A DNA stretch of 38,131 bases from Solobacterium sp. (GCA_017536885.1 JAFWCM010000278.1:1-38131); one strand, 5' to 3'; numbered from the stretch's first letter, positions 15,531 through 23,890 are shown. Numbers and translations are program-made. The notes: generated from the letters alone by a model not told the origin.

Positions 15531-15836
15531 CATGCGTGCATGTTTGCGGTCGATCCTTCCGCTTTGCCTAAGACGGCAGGACACCGCTGCTTCGCTTCTT
15601 ATTTTCAGCACTGCCAATCCCTGACAATACAGCCGTTTATTAGATCAGAGAAGATGTGTATGAGGCCGCGTTCTGGCCTGTATTGCGTACTTCAGCGCGA
15701 TCATGCCTGCATGTTTGACGCCGGACCAGGACAGTTTCCCGCCGGCGGCGAATCCTTCGCAAAACCGTTTCCCGCTGCCGCACTGCACCATGTATGCATG
15801 TCCTATATCAGCCGCCCGTCTGCCATGCCTGCATGT
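15531..15836. repeat. Four copies of CATGNNTGCATGT in a gene-free stretch
   Basis: The region from the ppdK promoter to the next terminator (about 450 bases) has no convincing gene on either strand. It holds four copies of a 13-base motif at 15531-15543, 15702-15714, 15789-15801 and 15824-15836. Two copies are exactly CATGCCTGCATGT; the others differ only at positions 5-6. Copies are spaced 171, 87 and 35 bases apart. A near copy (CATGCATGCAT) occurs in the intergenic region near 21615. An inverted repeat CAATACAG/CTGTATTG (15625-15632, 15678-15685) also lies here. Protein-binding sites or a decayed repeat are possible roles. Confidence 0.6.
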
Positions 15837-15924
15837 TCTTTGTCATATGTCTTCTGCCTGATGCAGTGATGAATTTTCAGCGAAGATTACCGCTTCTTCT
15901 TTCCGCCGTTTTTCTGCCGCACAC

Positions 15925-15948
15925 AAAAACCCCGGAAAAAATCCGGGG
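15925..15948 (-). terminator. Intrinsic terminator after the alpha/beta-hydrolase gene
   Basis: CCCCGGA and TCCGGGG (15930-15948) form a seven-pair stem, followed on the minus strand by TTTTTG. It begins six bases past the stop of the hydrolase-fold gene. Confidence 0.85.
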
Positions 15949-15954
15949 CTTCAA

Positions 15955-16986
15955 TCACTCTACTGTTTCCTTTTCGACTTCAGCTTCCGGTTCCGCAGCT
16001 GCTTTTCCTTCTTCCGCTTTCTCTTCTTTTTTCACTTCCGCCTTTTCTTCTCCGTTGCAGTATTTGTCCGCAAAATCGAAGATCGTATCGGCGTAGTCCT
16101 CATGATAGCGGCAGCCGCCGAATCCGGTGCTCGGGAATATGACGAGACTGCTTTCGGAATGGCAGGCTCTCTCGCAGTCTTCCGCCATGGATTCCGGTAC
16201 CAGCTCATCATCGCTTCCGTGCAGAAGCAGGAGCGGAATCTCACTCTGCGACAGCTGGCGCAGGGTCGAGATGTCATTCATGCTGAAATGGAGGAACTGC
16301 CTGACGAGAACATCGATCATCGGAAGGAACGGACGGGTCGGGATCTCGGTATATTTATCTGTGATAAAGACGAGTTCTTCTCTGATTTCCGAATAACCGC
16401 CCTCTTCCACAGCCGCTTTGACATTGACGGGAAGATAATCTCCCAGAGCGTTCATGACTGCGTTGCCGCCCATATCCGCACCATACAGCGCAATGGATGC
16501 TTCCGGACGCAGAACGACAAGGTAGTTGATCCAGGCGATGAGATCATAGTGCTCCGGCCAGCCCAGTCCCGTAAAACTGCCCTGGGACTGTCCGCTGCCG
16601 CGGGGATCGATTACGAGCATGTTCCAGCCTCTTTCATCCGCCTCCCGCATCACATGAAGCAGATCGAGCGCACAGCGGTGGAATCCCGGAAACATGACCA
16701 TCCACTTTCTGGAATCCGAGTGGTTTTCCACCCGCACTGCATGCATGGTCAGTCCGTCATAGCTCTGCAGATAGTCATCATTCCGATTGCTTGCCTTCAG
16801 CCAGTCAGATCCTGCCGCAAGCGCAAAGCTGTCGGTAACCGGACCGTTGGGATGAAAGCGCGAATGCCGTGAATCAAATGCCTGGCGAAACAGATAATAC
16901 GCATAGCCGCCGTAAGCAGCTGCGCCGGCTGCCGCCAGTTTCGCGGCTGTTTTGAAAATGCTGTTTTTCTTTTTCTTCTTGCCCAT
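15955..16986 (-). CDS. Alpha/beta-hydrolase-fold protein with altered catalytic residues
   Basis: This 343-residue protein has a Lys-rich start, an N-terminal hydrophobic anchor (about residues 12-33), an alpha/beta-hydrolase fold and a Glu/Lys/Ala-rich tail from about 312. The oxyanion-side segment MVMFPGFHR (near 97), the VIDPRGSGQS strand-turn (near 125) and HGSDDELVP (acid residue at 259/260) are conserved. The nucleophile elbow reads GADMG, with Asp171 where the family has Ser. Where the GH motif of the catalytic His is expected, the sequence is STGFGG with Phe289; H295 lies nearby. It may be a non-catalytic member or use an Asp nucleophile. It lies 65 bases after valS, with an extended -10 in the gap. 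Confidence 0.8.
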   Translation of the reverse strand: MGKKKKKNSIFKTAAKLAAAGAAAYGGYAYYLFRQAFDSRHSRFHPNGPVTDSFALAAGSDWLKASNRNDDYLQSYDGLTMHAVRVENHSDSRKWMVMFPGFHRCALDLLHVMREADERGWNMLVIDPRGSGQSQGSFTGLGWPEHYDLIAWINYLVVLRPEASIALYGADMGGNAVMNALGDYLPVNVKAAVEEGGYSEIREELVFITDKYTEIPTRPFLPMIDVLVRQFLHFSMNDISTLRQLSQSEIPLLLLHGSDDELVPESMAEDCERACHSESSLVIFPSTGFGGCRYHEDYADTIFDFADKYCNGEEKAEVKKEEKAEEGKAAAEPEAEVEKETVE

Positions 16987-17039
16987 AAATGACTCCTGTG
17001 ATTGATAAGAATGTCCAATGCAAAATCGTTTCTATCTGA

Positions 17040-17048
17040 ATTATAGCA
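17040..17048 (-). promoter_or_regulatory. Extended -10 promoter candidate for the hydrolase-fold gene
   Basis: TGCTATAAT on the minus strand gives a consensus -10 with the upstream TG. No good -35 is seen, since that position falls in the 3' end of valS. It would allow transcription independent of the valS T-box. Confidence 0.5.
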
Positions 17049-17051
17049 CAA

Positions 17052-19664
17052 TCACTTTCCGAGCTCGTCGGCTCTTGCAATGACGGCTTCCAGCTGACGG
17101 CGGTAATCTTCCATCTTGCGCTGTTCGTTCTCCACCTTTGCCCTGGGAGCCTTGGCGAGGAATCTCGGGTTGGACAGAATCTTTTCGGAACGCTCGACTT
17201 CTTTTTCCAGCCGCTCTCTTTCCGATGCAAGGCGTGCCTTCTCCGCTTCGATATCCATCAGCTGGCTGCTGGGGATGTAGAGGCTTCCGCCGCTGACCGG
17301 ATGAACGGAGAGTTCGCCGGCAAGGGACGGGATATAGGAGACCCTGGCAAGACGCTCCAGCATCGAGGCTTCCGTCGCACTGACATTGACGGGGTTTCCG
17401 TCAAGGTCCTTCACGAGGATGTCGAGATGAGCGGACGGCTTGAGTTCGTTGACGGTCTTGACTTCGCGGATCTTCTGAATCACGGAGATCAGGCGGTCCA
17501 TTCCCTCAAGATCGGAAGACGGAAGGTTTTCGATCTTCTTCGGCCAGGATTCGATGCAGATGCTTTCCATGTCGTGGGGCATCATCTGATAGATCTCTTC
17601 CGTCACAAACGGCATGAACGGATGGAGAAGACGCACGATCGCATTCAACATGACCAGGAGTGTGGACTGGGCGCCCTTCACCACTTTGGGATCAGCGTCG
17701 GAAAGGCTTGCCTTGGAGAGCTCGATATACCAGGAACAGAAATCATTCCAGACAAAGGAATAGAGCTCGTTGCCGACCAGAGCAAACTCATACTTCTCCA
17801 TGTTGTCGCTGACGTGTCCCAGCACAAGATTCAGCTTGTTGAGAATCCAGAGATCACTGGTGGAAAGAACGGAGAGATCGACATCCTTCATCGTCATCTC
17901 ATCCGGCAGATTCAGAAGCACAAACCGGGAGGCATTCCAGATCTTGTTGATGAAATTCCAGGAGGCTTCCACCTTCTCGGGAATATATCTCATATCCTGA
18001 CCCGGCGTGGAGTTGGTGGTCAGGAAGAAGCGCAGCGCATCCACGCCGTACTCATCGATGACCTCCATCGGATCGATGCCGTTGCCCAGGGACTTCGACA
18101 TCTTTCTTCCCTTCGCATCCCGGATGAGACCGTGGATCAGAACATCCTTGAACGGACGGTTCTTTGTGAAGTGCCTTCCCTGGAATGCCATTCTCGCAAC
18201 CCAGAAGAAGATGATGTCATAGCCGGTGACCATGGTCGAGGTCGGATAGTAGCGGCGGTAGTCGTCGGTATCCTCGGGCCAGCCCAGGGTCGCAAACGGC
18301 CAGAGCGCAGAGGAGAACCAGGTATCGAGGACGTCTTCATCCTGAATCCAGTTTTCGATATCCTCCGGCTCTTTCTCTCCGACATAGGTTTCGCCGGTTT
18401 CCTTATGGTACCAGGCGGGAATGCGGTGACCCCACCAGAGCTGACGGGAAATGCACCAGTCCTCGATATTCTCCAGCCACTGGGAGAACACCTTTTCAAA
18501 GCGCTCGGGATAGAAGTGAATCTTCTCGTCATCTCTCTTCTGATGCGCCAAAACATCTTCCGCAAGCGGCTTCATCTTCACGAACCACTGCTGGGAGAGA
18601 TACGGCTCCACCACGCAGTTGGTGCGCTCGGAGTGCGCGACGTTGTGCGTGATTTCTTCGATTTTAATAAGGTTGCCTTCGGATTCGATCCGCTTCACCA
18701 GAGCATCCCGGCAGACATAGCGGTCCATGCCCTCAAATTCCCCAGCCAGGGAATTCATCGTTCCGTCGTCGTTCATGCAGATCGGCTTGGGAAGATTGTG
18801 GCGCTCGGCAATCAGGAAGTCGTTGGGATCGTGCGCCGGCGTGCACTTCATCGCACCGGTTCCGAATTCCATATCGACATATTCATCGCCGATGATCACA
18901 AGTTCCTCGCCATTGGCGGGGTTGACCGTATGCAGTCCGATCACATCCCTGAAGCGCTCATCCTTGGGATTGACCACCACGCAGACGTCACCGAACATCG
19001 TTTCCGGACGGGTTGTCGCAACCGTGAATTCCCTGCCGGTCTCGGCCACCCTGTAACGCATGTAATACATCTTGCCCGGATCATCCTGATAGTTGACTTC
19101 GATGTTGGAGAGCGCCGTGCGGGCTTCCGGATCCCAGTTGATGATCCGCCAGCCGCGGTAGATGAGACCTTCGTTGTAGAGCTGCACGAACACATGGCGC
19201 ACCGCGTCATTGAATCCCTCATCCATCGTAAAACGCTCTCTGGTGTAGTCGAGGCTGTTTCCGAGCTTTGCCCACTGCCTGCGGATGGTAGCGGCATATT
19301 CTTCCTTCCACTGCCATGCCCGCTCGAGGAATTTTTCCCGGCCGATGTCATAGCGGGAGATTCCCTCGGACTTCAGTCTTGCATCAACCCTCGCCTGGGT
19401 GGCGATGCCGGCATGATCCATACCGGGAAGATAGAGCATGTCATATCCCTGCATGCGCTTATAGCGGGAAATGATATCCTGCAGCGTATTGTCCCAGGCA
19501 TGTCCGATATGAAGAATACCGGTGACATTGGGCGGCGGGATCACAATCGTAAACGGATCCTTCGACTTGTCGCCGGCAGTGAAATACCCGGCCCTGACCC
19601 ATTTGTCGTAGCGGCCTTCCTCCACGGTTCGATGGTCATACTTCGTTGCTAGATTCTTTTTCAT
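17052..19664 (-). CDS. valS: Valine-tRNA ligase
   Basis: This 870-residue class I synthetase charges tRNA-Val with valine and edits threonine. It has the HIGH motif in LHIGHAWDN (residues 52-55), an editing domain in the first third with TTRPETMFGD, and the KMSKS motif at 521-525 (GRKMSKSLGNG). An anticodon-binding domain follows, then the C-terminal coiled coil typical of ValRS (about 800-870). Length is normal for the family. It is under a T-box leader, and the next gene downstream lies 65 bases away without a clear terminator between. Confidence 0.96.
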   Translation of the reverse strand: MKKNLATKYDHRTVEEGRYDKWVRAGYFTAGDKSKDPFTIVIPPPNVTGILHIGHAWDNTLQDIISRYKRMQGYDMLYLPGMDHAGIATQARVDARLKSEGISRYDIGREKFLERAWQWKEEYAATIRRQWAKLGNSLDYTRERFTMDEGFNDAVRHVFVQLYNEGLIYRGWRIINWDPEARTALSNIEVNYQDDPGKMYYMRYRVAETGREFTVATTRPETMFGDVCVVVNPKDERFRDVIGLHTVNPANGEELVIIGDEYVDMEFGTGAMKCTPAHDPNDFLIAERHNLPKPICMNDDGTMNSLAGEFEGMDRYVCRDALVKRIESEGNLIKIEEITHNVAHSERTNCVVEPYLSQQWFVKMKPLAEDVLAHQKRDDEKIHFYPERFEKVFSQWLENIEDWCISRQLWWGHRIPAWYHKETGETYVGEKEPEDIENWIQDEDVLDTWFSSALWPFATLGWPEDTDDYRRYYPTSTMVTGYDIIFFWVARMAFQGRHFTKNRPFKDVLIHGLIRDAKGRKMSKSLGNGIDPMEVIDEYGVDALRFFLTTNSTPGQDMRYIPEKVEASWNFINKIWNASRFVLLNLPDEMTMKDVDLSVLSTSDLWILNKLNLVLGHVSDNMEKYEFALVGNELYSFVWNDFCSWYIELSKASLSDADPKVVKGAQSTLLVMLNAIVRLLHPFMPFVTEEIYQMMPHDMESICIESWPKKIENLPSSDLEGMDRLISVIQKIREVKTVNELKPSAHLDILVKDLDGNPVNVSATEASMLERLARVSYIPSLAGELSVHPVSGGSLYIPSSQLMDIEAEKARLASERERLEKEVERSEKILSNPRFLAKAPRAKVENEQRKMEDYRRQLEAVIARADELGK

Positions 19665-19682
19665 ATACAGGTTTCCTTTCCC

Positions 19683-19707
19683 AAAATAAAACGCCCTGCG
19701 AAGGACG
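19683..19707 (-). terminator. T-box terminator of valS
   Basis: On the minus strand CGTCCT (19702-19707) pairs with AGGGCG (19692-19697, one G-U) around a four-base loop, followed by TTTTATTTT. Confidence 0.8.
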
Positions 19708-19850
19708 CCGTAAGCGTGGTACCACCTTGCTTGCTTCTCTCAATGCGTAACGTGCACATGCGTTCATTCTTACTCACTTCGGAATGACGGCTCCGGAATG
19801 ACTTCCTGTTCCATCCGCCGGTTTCCTTTCACCATATGGAAACTCTCTGT
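19683..19850 (-). ncRNA. T-box leader of valS
   Basis: The T-box sequence AAGGTGGTACCACG lies at 19715-19728 (minus strand), followed by the terminator. Upstream is a stem I region with AGAGAG near its start and a GGAAGTCATTCC segment, in which GTC followed by a purine is the likely valine specifier. The leader begins almost directly after the stop of the upstream membrane-protein gene at 19869. Either its promoter lies inside that gene or transcription reads through from it. The exact 5' end is not resolved. Confidence 0.85.
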
Positions 19851-19868
19851 ACGGCCGGTGCTGAAACA

Positions 19869-21497
19869 CTACTTGTTTCCTTCATCGCTGTTAAAGGGAT
19901 TATATCCCCCATCCCTTGCATTTTCAACCGCATTTGAAAGGTTAGCGGTAGGCATTTCATCAAACGGAACAGACCAGGAAGACACCGAAGACTCCTCTTT
20001 GCGGGCCGGCTTCTTTCTCTCCTTTGCCCGCTCGTCTTTTCCCTGCTTCTTCTCCGGTTTTCTTCCCGGTTTTTTCTCCGCTTTCTTTTCCGATTTCTTC
20101 TCTGTTTTCTTCTCCGGTTTCTTATCGTTTTTCTTCCCGGGTTTCTTCTCCGCTTTCCGCTCGGGTGATTTCTCCCGGCGGCCGCGGCGGATCGAGGCAT
20201 CCTTGTTTTCATGTACTTCGATCACGGTTTCTTCCTGACTGCGCGCAAACAGCCGGCCGAGTCTGCCGGCGGGTCCAGCGGTTTCTTCCATCGGCGGCTC
20301 TTCCGTGATCTTTGCATGAATGGCGGTTTCACTCTGTTCAGAAGGCTCAAGGACAGAGGAAAGATCTGCCGTAGGCATTTCGTCAAACGGCACTTTCCAG
20401 GAGGATGAAGGCTTTGCGGGAGTACTGTTTTCCTCCTGCGCTTTCTTCTTTCCTGACGTCTTCTCTTCTCTGTGCTTTTCCGCTTTCTGCTTTTTTCCTT
20501 CCGATTTCACCTCGAGGACGGTCTCTTCTCTCGAGCGCTGAAACAGATTTCTGAGACCGCGCCGCTTTTCTTTTTTCGGCGCTTCTTCCCTCTCCGCTTT
20601 CCTGGAGGATGCGGCGTCTGTTTCCTTCTTCAGATCCCGCTTCAATTCCTTTGCCGGTTCTTCTTCTTTTTCCATGGCAGAAGAAAGCGAGCCGGTCGGA
20701 ATCTCATCAAACGGCACCTGCCAGGAAGCTGCGGGCAGTTCGCTCTTCGCGGAAGCATCGCTCTTCCGTGTTTCCTTTTTCTTCCTGTCCGCCGGTTCCT
20801 CTTCCGGTTTTTCCATCACGGACTCCGCTCTTCTGCGGCGGTATTTCTCGGTTCTCGTACGAAGTCTCTGATCGAGAGACGCCTCGGCAGCCTTTGCCGG
20901 TTCGGCCGGTTTCTCGGCTTCCTCGCTGCTGTTCTGCGTCTTTGCAAGAGCTTCACTGCGGGCTTCAGAAAGATCTCTTACCGCCTGCTCGGCAATATCG
21001 AAACGCATTGTCTCCTGCTCTTCAAACGGCGTCTTCCAGTCGTCTTCGGCCGGTTCGGGTTCCCTGGAAACCGCAGGCACTTCCGCCCTGGCCGGCTGGG
21101 TTGGCACAACGGCCGCAGGCACAGCGGGCTCTTCCGTCTTTCCTCTTCCAAACAGCGGCTTCTTCAGTTTTTCCCGGAGGGTGAGTTTCTTCACCATCTC
21201 ATCATCCATGACATATTCCGGCTCCGGTGCCTCGACGCCGCCGCGGTCAACCGCTTCCTGTCTTGTCCACCGTTCGATCCAGTGATAGTTCACAAGACGA
21301 TTAACGAGAAATGCGCTGAAGAGAAACAGCAGAATCACCACCGCGAGTTTGGCATAGGGCTGCAGTTCGAGAATCATGAAAATAATCTGCGCGGGAATAT
21401 CCAGCACCAGAAAAATCCCGGTGGTCAGACCGATCACCGAAAAAAAGTATCTGAGTTTCATGGACCGCAGCTGACTCCGCGGGTTCACTTCCTTCAT
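19869..21497 (-). CDS. Two-helix membrane protein with a long charged tail and repeated WxVPFDExPT motifs
   Basis: I do not recognise a family. The N-terminus holds two transmembrane segments (about residues 15-35 and 42-64 from the ATG at 21497). About 460 cytoplasmic, mostly disordered residues rich in Lys, Glu, Arg, Ala and Pro follow. Three copies of WxVPFDE(M/I)PTxxLS start at W259, W367 and W508; a degenerate copy starts at W154 (WKTPFEE). Between them RSREETVLEV and RSQEETVIEV form a second pair of repeats. This looks like a membrane-anchored scaffold presenting docking motifs. The start is uncertain: ATGs at 21527 and 21461 are in frame and none has a good ribosome binding site. The gene ends about 20 bases before the valS T-box leader. 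Confidence 0.75.
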   Translation of the reverse strand: MKEVNPRSQLRSMKLRYFFSVIGLTTGIFLVLDIPAQIIFMILELQPYAKLAVVILLFLFSAFLVNRLVNYHWIERWTRQEAVDRGGVEAPEPEYVMDDEMVKKLTLREKLKKPLFGRGKTEEPAVPAAVVPTQPARAEVPAVSREPEPAEDDWKTPFEEQETMRFDIAEQAVRDLSEARSEALAKTQNSSEEAEKPAEPAKAAEASLDQRLRTRTEKYRRRRAESVMEKPEEEPADRKKKETRKSDASAKSELPAASWQVPFDEIPTGSLSSAMEKEEEPAKELKRDLKKETDAASSRKAEREEAPKKEKRRGLRNLFQRSREETVLEVKSEGKKQKAEKHREEKTSGKKKAQEENSTPAKPSSSWKVPFDEMPTADLSSVLEPSEQSETAIHAKITEEPPMEETAGPAGRLGRLFARSQEETVIEVHENKDASIRRGRREKSPERKAEKKPGKKNDKKPEKKTEKKSEKKAEKKPGRKPEKKQGKDERAKERKKPARKEESSVSSWSVPFDEMPTANLSNAVENARDGGYNPFNSDEGNK

Positions 21498-21667
21498 ACC
21501 GCTATATCTTAACGCATTTCCCGCCATATATCACTTTGCCCGGGGATGAAGAGGATGAAGAATGACGGCCGGGGCCGGATTTCAGCCCCCGCCTTCCTGA
21601 AAGCTGCCTTTTCTGCCATGCATGCATCATTCAGAACCGACTCCTTTCCGGCATGAAAAGAAGACCG

Positions 21668-21708
21668 TCACTGTCCGGTCAGTGAAGTACCGGGATCGGT
21701 GATAAAAT
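21668..21708 (+). promoter_or_regulatory. SRAP gene promoter with overlapping palindrome
   Basis: An extended -10 (TGATAAAAT, hexamer 21703-21708) lies six bases before the ATG at 21715. The start point would therefore be the A of the ATG, and no ribosome binding site is visible, which suggests a leaderless transcript. A palindrome TCACTG-N6-CAGTGA (21668-21685) covers the -35 position and may be an operator. Confidence 0.5.
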
Positions 21709-21714
21709 GAAGAC

Positions 21715-22272
21715 ATGTGCGGACGCTATCAGTTTTCCGACGGGGAAAACGCTGAAATCGAATCTCTGATCGCTCGGGTGAAAGAAGCGTTTCCGGAAAA
21801 AGCCTTTCAGTCGATTTCTTTCGGCGAGGTGTTTCCCGGAAGCACCGCCCTTGCCCTGGCCTATGATCCCGGTAGCCAGAAGATGAAGGCCGTTGCCATG
21901 AAATGGGGATTCGGGGGAACCCGGCTGGTGATCAACGCCAGAAGCGAAACCTGTTTTGAGCGTCCTTTTTTCAAAGACTGCAGGCCCTGCGTTCTGCCGG
22001 CCTCCGGGTATTATGAATGGTCGAAGAATCCCCGCGTCAAATACCTATTTACCGCGGCCGAAAAAACCATGTACCTCTCTGGGCTGTACCGCCGGGAAAA
22101 CGAGAAGCTGACGTTTGTGATCCTGACCCAGGATGCGGAAGAACCGCAGAATCTCATCCATACCCGCCAGCCGGTTCTGATCGCAAGAGAGAATGTGCTT
22201 TCCTGGGCCATGAAAAAAGACCGGAGTCTTGTGCTTCAGCACTCCGGTCCACGCTTTATGACAGAAGTTTAG
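21715..22272 (+). CDS. SRAP (YedK/HMCES) family DNA-protein crosslink sensor
   Basis: This 185-residue protein begins MCGRY. SRAP proteins lose the start Met and use Cys2 to form a stable thiazolidine crosslink with abasic sites in single-stranded DNA, shielding them from strand breaks. Matching active-site residues are C2, N74 in INARSET, E101 in SGYYEW and H149 in LIHTRQP. It is shorter than the 220-residue E. coli YedK, mainly at the C-terminus. It is the only plus-strand gene between the membrane-protein gene and ruvB. Its stop overlaps the ruvB stop by four bases, and its last 17 codons or so also encode the ruvB terminator. A role in damage tolerance fits its neighbour ruvAB. Confidence 0.93.
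   Translation: MCGRYQFSDGENAEIESLIARVKEAFPEKAFQSISFGEVFPGSTALALAYDPGSQKMKAVAMKWGFGGTRLVINARSETCFERPFFKDCRPCVLPASGYYEWSKNPRVKYLFTAAEKTMYLSGLYRRENEKLTFVILTQDAEEPQNLIHTRQPVLIARENVLSWAMKKDRSLVLQHSGPRFMTEV
22213..22249 (-). terminator. ruvB operon terminator inside the SRAP coding sequence
   Basis: A perfect nine-pair inverted repeat, GACCGGAGT (22219-22227) with ACTCCGGTC (22241-22249), is followed on the minus strand by TTTTTT (22213-22218). It lies 20 bases past the ruvB stop and inside the 3' end of the convergent SRAP gene. Confidence 0.85.
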
Positions 22273-23282
22273 AACAGTGTGGTCTGCGCTCCCGGCACCG
22301 TCAGGCCGAGATGGCTGTAGGCCTTGTCCGTCACCACCCGGCCGCGGCTGGTGCGGTTGACAAAACCGATCTGAATCAGATACGGCTCATAGACATCTTC
22401 CAGGGTCGTCGTTTCCTCACTGATCGAATTCGCCAGGGCGTCGAGTCCCACCGGTCCGCCGCGGAAGCGTTCGATAATTCCCTTCAGATAGCGGATATCC
22501 ACTTCATCCAGTCCGAGACTGTCGACATGCAGGCGCTCCAGCGCCTGTTTTGCGACGGCTTCGGTGATGACGCCGTCATTCAATACCTGGGCAAAGTCAC
22601 GGATTCGCCGCAGCAGCCGGTTGGCAATCCGCGGCGTTCCGCGGCTCCTGCGGGCGATTTCATACACCCCGGGCTCTTCGATCGTCACGTTCAGCACCCG
22701 CGAGGTTCTGCGCACAATCGAGGCCAGCTGTTCATTGGTGTAGTATTCGAGCTTTGATACAATGCCGAAGCGATCCCGCAGCGGGGCGGAAAGATCCCCT
22801 GCCCGGGTGGTCGCACCGACCAGAGTAAACGGCGGCAGATCCAGACGGATACTGCGGCTGCCGGCTTCCTTTCCGACAATCACATCGATGCAGAAATCCT
22901 CCATGGCGGGATACAGCACTTCTTCCACAACCTTCGGGATGCGGTGAATCTCATCGATAAACAGCACATCCCCCGGTTCGAGTACGGAGAGTATCGCCGC
23001 AAGATCTCCCGGCCGCTCGATGCTGGGGCCGCTGGCGACCCGGATGCCGGTATGCATCTCATGAGCGAGGATGTAGGACAGCGTTGTCTTGCCAAGACCC
23101 GGAGGCCCGTAGAGCAGAACATGATCGAGACTTTCGTTTCTCTGCAGAGCAGCCTGAATGAAGATGCGGAGATTATCCTTGAGGGCATCCTGGCCGACAT
23201 ATTCATCGAGTGAGGCAGGACGCAGACTCTCCTCTTCTTCACCGGCGGATTCCGCCGAAACAAGACGATTATCATCACTCAT
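22269..23282 (-). CDS. ruvB: Holliday junction branch-migration ATPase RuvB
   Basis: This 337-residue AAA+ motor forms hexamers that pull DNA through the RuvA-bound Holliday junction. It has Walker A GPPGLGKT (residues 59-66), Walker B LFIDEIH (D110, E111), a [19 protein letters not shown] sensor region, and a C-terminal winged-helix domain with the [12 protein letters not shown] segment. Length is normal. It lies six bases after ruvA and is last in the rplU-prp-rpmA-obgE-ruvA-ruvB order. Its terminator lies within the opposing SRAP gene. Confidence 0.97.
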   Translation of the reverse strand: MSDDNRLVSAESAGEEEESLRPASLDEYVGQDALKDNLRIFIQAALQRNESLDHVLLYGPPGLGKTTLSYILAHEMHTGIRVASGPSIERPGDLAAILSVLEPGDVLFIDEIHRIPKVVEEVLYPAMEDFCIDVIVGKEAGSRSIRLDLPPFTLVGATTRAGDLSAPLRDRFGIVSKLEYYTNEQLASIVRRTSRVLNVTIEEPGVYEIARRSRGTPRIANRLLRRIRDFAQVLNDGVITEAVAKQALERLHVDSLGLDEVDIRYLKGIIERFRGGPVGLDALANSISEETTTLEDVYEPYLIQIGFVNRTSRGRVVTDKAYSHLGLTVPGAQTTLF

Positions 23283-23288
23283 AGTTCG

Positions 23289-23882
23289 TTATCCTCCGAG
23301 TTTTTTCTTCATGAGAAACTGCAGGCCAAGCCGCACATAGTCTTCGGTTTTTGCCTTCGGCTTTGTCTTCATGTATTCGGCGGCGGCAGTGATATCCGGC
23401 TGCCGGTACCCGAGATTTCTCAGGGCGTCGCATGCCTCGTCGATCTCGGTGCTGTAGCTCTCCTGCACCGCCTTCTGCTTCACCGCAACCGGGACGAGTT
23501 TGCCCTTGAGATCGAGGACGATCTGGCTGGCGGTCTTGGCACCGATGCCGGGCATCGATTTGAGCACCGCGACATCGCCGTTTTCCACCGCAAGGATGAT
23601 CTTGTCCGCGTTCGCCCTTGCAAGCATGCCCATGGCGGTTTTCGGGCCGAGGCCCTTGACCGAGATCAGACGCAGAAACAGTTCCATCTCCTGCTGGCTT
23701 TCAAATCCGTAAAGAGAAAGCTCGGCTTCCGTGTAGTGAAGATAGGTGTAAACCGTCACTTCCTCCTGCAGGTGAACCTGATCGATATGGGGATAGAACA
23801 CCTTCCATCCCATGCCGCCATGATCAATCACTATCCAGTCGCTTCCGTAGCTGTCCACTATGCCTTTAATAAATGCGATCAT
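23289..23882 (-). CDS. ruvA: Holliday junction DNA-binding protein RuvA
   Basis: This 197-residue protein forms tetramers that hold the four-way junction and load RuvB. An N-terminal OB-fold (MIAFIKGIV to about residue 62) is followed by two helix-hairpin-helix motifs (SVKGLGPKTAMGML near 74 and MPGIGAKTASQIV near 110). A C-terminal three-helix domain that contacts RuvB ends at KKKLGG. It lies eight bases after obgE and six before ruvB. Confidence 0.96.
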   Translation of the reverse strand: MIAFIKGIVDSYGSDWIVIDHGGMGWKVFYPHIDQVHLQEEVTVYTYLHYTEAELSLYGFESQQEMELFLRLISVKGLGPKTAMGMLARANADKIILAVENGDVAVLKSMPGIGAKTASQIVLDLKGKLVPVAVKQKAVQESYSTEIDEACDALRNLGYRQPDITAAAEYMKTKPKAKTEDYVRLGLQFLMKKKLGG

Positions 23883-23890
23883 CTCTTACC

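Noticed and set aside
12185-15571. Plus-strand open frame of 1128 codons
   Set aside because: Antisense to ppdK and the Lys/Ala frame; low-complexity start mirrors the Lys/Ala repeats and no family is recognisable.
15510-15869. Plus-strand frame of 119 codons in the repeat region
   Set aside because: Composition is unlike a protein (many Cys, Met, His from the CATG repeats), no ribosome binding site, and it only translates the DNA repeats.
17301-19652. Plus-strand open frame of 783 codons
   Set aside because: Antisense to valS, no ribosome binding site and no recognisable domain.
21567-21593. GC-rich hairpin between the membrane-protein gene and SRAP
   Set aside because: GGCCGGGGC/GCCCCCGCC pairs with one mismatch, but no U-tract follows on either strand and no gene ends there, so no role can be supported.
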